A stretch of DNA of 64,000 nt from Candidatus Delongbacteria bacterium (GTDB taxonomy: Bacteria > CAIWAD01): contig JBAYTZ010000007.1 in NCBI GenBank assembly GCA_041675285.1, positions 147,666-211,665 of the forward strand, written 5' to 3'. This document shows positions 60,488 to 64,000 of the stretch, piece by piece (the first letter of the stretch is position 1; every line of letters begins with the position of its first letter). The position numbers and the translations under genes were made by a program. Below the pieces are notes generated by a model. That model searched no databases. It was not told the DNA's origin and saw only the letters and a program-made list of their open reading frames with translations.

Positions 60488-60519
60488 GGCGCCCCGTCAT
60501 TTTGGCGGGGCGCCTTTTT
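60488..60519 (+). terminator. Intrinsic terminator after the secreted-protein gene
   Basis: A 9-bp stem, GGCGCCCCG (60488) with CGGGGCGCC (60506), and a nine-base loop are followed by five T. Confidence 0.93.
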
Positions 60520-60543
60520 CATGCCCGTCGATCGCCGTTTGAA

Positions 60544-60572
60544 TTGACTCTCGGAAGCCGGCATTCTATCTT
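60544..60572 (+). promoter_or_regulatory. Promoter of tRNA-Pro
   Basis: TTGACT at 60544 and TATCTT at 60567 with 17 bases between. The tRNA begins about 17 bases after the -10 hexamer. It may also serve leuS downstream. Confidence 0.72.
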
Positions 60573-60588
60573 CTCAGCTTCCTGTTGA

Positions 60589-60662
<74 letters not shown>

Positions 60663-60760
60663 TGCAATGCACGAATCCGCTGGTGGCGGGCCTCCGCAAA
60701 CCGGCGGATTTCGTGTTTCTGGACCTGCAAGTGCAGGACTTTCAACTGACGGAGTACGGC

Positions 60761-63286
60761 ATGTCCTCCTACGAACCCGCCCGCATCGAAGCCCGCTGGC
60801 AGGAAACCTGGCAGCGCGAGGGCACCTTCCGCTCGGAGATCGACCCCAGCCGCCCGAAGTATTACGTGCTGGACATGTTTCCCTATCCCTCGGGCGACGG
60901 GCTCCACGTTGGGCATCCGGAAGGCTACACGGCCACGGACATCATCGCCCGCTGGAAGCGCATGCAGGGCTACAACGTGCTCCATCCCATGGGCTGGGAC
61001 GCCTTCGGCCTGAATACCGAGCAGTACGCGGTCCGCACCGGCCAGCATCCGGCGGTCACCACGCAAAAGAACTGCGCCACCTTCCGGCGGCAGATCTCGG
61101 CCCTCGGCCTGAGCTACGACTGGGAGCGTGAGTTTTCCACCACGGATCCCGAGTACGTGCGCTGGACCCAGTGGATCTTCCTCCAGCTCTACAAGAAGGG
61201 CCTGGCCTACACGTCCGAGGCCCCGGTCAACTGGTGCCCGGCCCAGGGCACGGTGCTGGCCAACGAGGAGGTCAAGGACGGTCGCTACGTGGAGACGGGC
61301 GACCCGGTGGAGAAGCGCAAGCTGCGCCAGTGGATGCTGCGGATCACGGCCTACGCCGAACGCCTGATCGCGGACTTGGACGAACTGGACTGGCCCGAAG
61401 GCATCAAGACCATGCAGCGCGAGTGGATCGGCCGCTCCGAAGGCGCGGAAGTCGTGTTCGCCGTGGCGGGACAGCCGCTGGAGTTCACCGTGTTCACCAC
61501 GCGCCCGGACACGCTGTTCGGGGCCACCTACTGCGTGCTTGCGCCGGAACATCCGTTGGTGGAGCGGATCACCACGCCCGCGCAGCAGGCGGACGTGGCC
61601 GCCTACGTCCGGGCCGCCCAGTCGCGCAGCGACGTGGATCGCGCCGACGCCACCCGGGAGAAGACAGGCGTGTTCACGGGGGCCTGCGCCGTGAATCCGG
61701 TGGACGGCCGCGAATTGCCCATCTGGGTGGCGGACTACGTGCTGGGCGGCTACGGCAGCGGCGCCATCATGGCCGTGCCGGGCCACGACCAGCGGGACTG
61801 GGAGTTTGCCCGTGCCTTCCAACTGCCCATTGTCGAAGTCGTCGCCGGCGGAGACATCCGCCAGGCCGCCTACACGGACAACGAAGACGGGGTTCTGGTC
61901 AACTCCGGCCTGCTGGACGGCCTGAAGGTTCCCGAGGCCAAGCGCCGGATCATTGCCTGGCTGGAAGAGCGGGGCTGCGGCAAGGGTGTCGTGAACTACA
62001 AGCTGCGCGATTGGCTGTTCAGCCGGCAGCGCTATTGGGGCGAACCTTTCCCCCTGCTGCAGACCGCCGACGGCACGGTGCGCGCGGTCCGCGAGGAGGA
62101 TCTGCCGGTTCAGTTGCCGGTGCTGGACAATTTCAAGCCCACCGCGGACGGCCGTCCGCCGCTGGCCCGCGCCGAGGATTGGTGCCGGGTCACGGATCCC
62201 GACACCGGCGAGGTGCTGTTCCGGGAAACCAACACGATGCCCCAGTGGGCGGGCTCCTGCTGGTATTACCTGCGCTTCTGTGATCCGCGCAACTCGGAAC
62301 AGGCCTGGAGTCCGGAGGCCGAGGCCTATTGGATGCCCGTGGACCTGTACGTGGGCGGCCAGGAGCATGCGGTGCTGCACCTGCTCTACGCCCGTTTCTG
62401 GCACAAGGTGTTGTACGACATGGGTCTGGTGCACACCAAGGAACCCTTCCAGAAGCTGTTCAACCAGGGGATGATCCTGGCGGAGAGCTACCGCGATCCC
62501 CGGGGCAAGTATCTCAAGCGCGCCGAGGTGGAGCGCGCGGGCAAGGACTGGATCGTCAAGGCCACGGGCGAACCCGTGGAATCCCAGATCGAAAAGATGA
62601 GCAAGTCCCGGCTCAACGTGGTCAACCCGGATGAAATGGTGAGGCAATTCGGGGCGGACGCCCTGCGCCTCTATGAAATGTTCATGGGTCCGCTGGATCG
62701 CGACAAACCCTGGTCCGAGGAAGGCATCCGCGGGTGCGCCAATTTCCTGCGTCGCGTGTGGAATCTGTACATCGACCAGGAAGACGCGCTCTCGTCCCGG
62801 ATCCAGGCTCAGGCGCCCAACGCCGCGGCGCTCAACCTGTTGCACCGCACCATCCGGGCGGTCTCCCAGGAATTGGCCGAAATGAAATTCAACACGGCCA
62901 TCGCCCGTCTGATGGAATTCCTGAATGAGACCGTGAAGCTGGATGTCTTGCCGCGAGAACTGGCCCGGACCTATCTCCTGTTGCTGGCGCCCTTTGCGCC
63001 GCACCTGGCGGAAGAGTTGTGGAACCGGATGGGTCACCCGGCCAGCCTGGCCTACGAGGCATGGCCCAGCTGGGACGAGGCGCATTGCCGGCAATCCACG
63101 CTGCAGGTGGCCGTCCAGGTGAATGGAAAAGTGCGGGCCACGCTGGAAGTGGACGCTGCCTTGGAGGACGAGGCCGTCCTGCAGTTGGCCATGAACCACG
63201 AAAAGGTGCAACCCTGGCTGGCGGGCAAATCGCTCAGATTCCGGAAGCGCGTAGCGCCTGGAGTGGTGTCCATCGCGGTTGGCTGA
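60761..63286 (+). CDS. leuS: Leucyl-tRNA synthetase
   Basis: The enzyme charges tRNA-Leu with leucine. The 841-residue protein has HVGH at 49-52 (the HIGH motif), KMSKS at 612-616, the CP1 editing domain with 'FTTRPDTLFGATYCVLAPEHPL', and 'SCWYYLRFCDPRN'. The C-terminal anticodon and leucine-specific domains ('VAVQVNGKVRATLEV') are intact. The ATG with GGAG six bases upstream (MSSYEPARIEARWQETW) is used; the frame is open further upstream but runs into tRNA-Pro. AATCCGC/GCGGATT at 60674-60710 can form a hairpin between the tRNA and this gene. Confidence 0.97.
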   Translation: MSSYEPARIEARWQETWQREGTFRSEIDPSRPKYYVLDMFPYPSGDGLHVGHPEGYTATDIIARWKRMQGYNVLHPMGWDAFGLNTEQYAVRTGQHPAVTTQKNCATFRRQISALGLSYDWEREFSTTDPEYVRWTQWIFLQLYKKGLAYTSEAPVNWCPAQGTVLANEEVKDGRYVETGDPVEKRKLRQWMLRITAYAERLIADLDELDWPEGIKTMQREWIGRSEGAEVVFAVAGQPLEFTVFTTRPDTLFGATYCVLAPEHPLVERITTPAQQADVAAYVRAAQSRSDVDRADATREKTGVFTGACAVNPVDGRELPIWVADYVLGGYGSGAIMAVPGHDQRDWEFARAFQLPIVEVVAGGDIRQAAYTDNEDGVLVNSGLLDGLKVPEAKRRIIAWLEERGCGKGVVNYKLRDWLFSRQRYWGEPFPLLQTADGTVRAVREEDLPVQLPVLDNFKPTADGRPPLARAEDWCRVTDPDTGEVLFRETNTMPQWAGSCWYYLRFCDPRNSEQAWSPEAEAYWMPVDLYVGGQEHAVLHLLYARFWHKVLYDMGLVHTKEPFQKLFNQGMILAESYRDPRGKYLKRAEVERAGKDWIVKATGEPVESQIEKMSKSRLNVVNPDEMVRQFGADALRLYEMFMGPLDRDKPWSEEGIRGCANFLRRVWNLYIDQEDALSSRIQAQAPNAAALNLLHRTIRAVSQELAEMKFNTAIARLMEFLNETVKLDVLPRELARTYLLLLAPFAPHLAEELWNRMGHPASLAYEAWPSWDEAHCRQSTLQVAVQVNGKVRATLEVDAALEDEAVLQLAMNHEKVQPWLAGKSLRFRKRVAPGVVSIAVG

Positions 63287-63342
63287 TGGGGCTCGCGCCC
63301 TCTGCCACAGCGGGTTTTTCGAGCGTGGCTCGATGTCTCTTC

Positions 63343-63370
63343 TTGACTTTCTGAGTGGGAACGCTATATT
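63343..63370 (+). promoter_or_regulatory. Promoter of the tRNA-Tyr/Gly/Thr-tuf cluster
   Basis: TTGACT at 63343 and TATATT at 63365 with 16 bases between, identical in hexamers and spacing to the tRNA-Gln promoter. Transcription would begin near 63377, over 100 bases before tRNA-Tyr. Confidence 0.75.
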
Positions 63371-63488
63371 CCACATTCTTCGTCGTTTTCTTTCACGTCC
63401 GGCTGACGGGTTGGACGGAGAGAAGGAGCGAAGCGGCGCGCCATCAACGAGTTTCGCCGTTTTCGGCGCGCTGGACTCCTTGAAACAC

Positions 63489-63571
63489 GGTAGGGTGCCC
63501 GAGTGGTTAAAGGGAGCAGACTGTAAATCTGCCGGCGAATGCCTACGTAGGTTCGAACCCTACCCCTACCA
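63489..63571 (+). tRNA. tRNA-Tyr (GTA)
   Basis: A long-variable-arm (class II) tRNA. Acceptor GGTAGGG pairs with CCCTACC. The anticodon stem GCAGA/TCTGC encloses CTGTAAA, giving GTA. The T-loop is TTCGAAC. Confidence 0.95.
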
Positions 63572-63634
63572 CTGCCGGCAACTCGATGGGCGAAGGAAGG
63601 CGCATGCTTTCACAGACCAACGGCTTGCCTGCGT

Positions 63635-63707
63635 GCGGGAGTAGCTCATTTGGTAGAGCATCAGCCTTCCAAGCTGAGGGTAGCGAGTTCGAGCCTCGTC
63701 TCCCGCT
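63635..63707 (+). tRNA. tRNA-Gly (TCC)
   Basis: Acceptor GCGGGAG pairs with CTCCCGC. The anticodon stem TCAGC/GCTGA encloses CTTCCAA, giving TCC. The T-loop is TTCGAGC. Confidence 0.95.
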
Positions 63708-63717
63708 TCCACACCGT

Positions 63718-63790
<73 letters not shown>

Positions 63791-63815
63791 CTTTCGGGAT
63801 GTGACAGCTTTTCGG

Positions 63816-63840
63816 ATCCGCCATTGGGTGGATTTTTTTT
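63816..63840 (+). terminator. Terminator-like hairpin between tRNA-Thr and tuf
   Basis: A 7-bp stem, ATCCGCC with GGTGGAT (one G-T pair) and loop ATTG, is followed directly by eight T. It has the form of an intrinsic terminator but lies inside what should be one tRNA-tuf transcript. Confidence 0.75.
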
Positions 63841-63888
63841 GCTGGATGGCGGTCCGGCAGGAACGGCAGTCAAACGCGGAGTGATCCA

Positions 63889-64000
63889 ATGGCCAAGGCA
63901 AAATTCGAGCGGACCAAGCCCCACGTGAACGTCGGGACGATTGGTCACGTGGACCACGGCAAGACGACGCTGACGGCGGCGATCACGCAGGCCCTTGCGA
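63889..64000 (+). CDS. tuf: Elongation factor Tu, N-terminal fragment
   Basis: The gene runs off the end of the window; 37 codons are visible. MAKAKFERTKPHVNVGTIGH leads into VDHGKTTLTAAITQAL, the EF-Tu G1 loop (GHVDHGKT). GGAG lies seven bases before the ATG. It follows tRNA-Tyr, -Gly and -Thr as in the classic tufB operon. Confidence 0.97.
   Translation, partial: MAKAKFERTKPHVNVGTIGHVDHGKTTLTAAITQALA

Overview
The window looks like chromosomal DNA from a GC-rich, Gram-negative (diderm) anaerobe or facultative anaerobe, most likely from the FCB superphylum or a neighbouring candidate phylum. The diderm signs are an apolipoprotein N-acyltransferase tail, a BamD-like lipoprotein, an LpxH-like phosphatase, an LPS-core-type kinase and several outer-membrane barrels. 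The FCB-like signs are a PorV-like protein and secreted proteins ending in NPFNP-type FlgD/T9SS sorting domains. This placement is inferred from gene content, not from a phylogeny. I see no prophage, insertion sequence, CRISPR array or rRNA.

Layout. 1-7.5 kb (+): end of lnt, PorV-like protein, small membrane protein, bamD-like, nadD, a large secreted protein, an rRNA methyltransferase and an RNase HI-CYTH fusion. 7.5-11 kb (-): creD and an isolated pduS-pduT pair with a duplicated 3' tail. 11.1-12.7 kb (+): an unrecognised protein. 12.7-26.7 kb (-): one 13-gene operon that reads, in transcription order, HdrA/QmoA-like, QmoC-like, second HdrA-like, MvhD, MvhG, MvhA, maturation protease, HypA, B, C, D, E, F. 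It is a group 3c-type [NiFe] hydrogenase joined to a Qmo-type membrane module, with its complete maturation set and no HdrB.

A 363-bp AT-rich regulatory region with repeated TTGTGATT-like words separates this operon from a divergent cluster (27.0-29.1 kb): a heme-c/beta-barrel protein, a YceI protein and a cytochrome c lipoprotein. The two sides together suggest an H2-to-menaquinone-to-periplasm or outer-membrane electron pathway. A menaquinone methyltransferase (menG) lies at 57 kb. The hypothesis is mine; each gene call stands without it.

29.4-37 kb holds an HD-like protein with an altered HD dyad, a subtilisin, a kinase, a DinB-like protein, a small Cys protein, the rpsF-rpsR-rplI operon with promoter, candidate leader and terminator, a beta-propeller and a methyltransferase. 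37.1-48.9 kb holds tRNA-Gln, two large secreted proteins, proline dehydrogenase, folC, a flavoprotein disulfide reductase, two paralogous barrel proteins and a UPF0316 protein. 49-60.5 kb holds a catalytically degenerate M2/M3-like peptidase homologue, clpB, lpxH-like, PBP1A, a TPR protein, menG and a large secreted protein. 60.5-64 kb holds tRNA-Pro, leuS, tRNA-Tyr, -Gly and -Thr, a terminator-like hairpin and the start of tuf, the classic tRNA-tufB arrangement.
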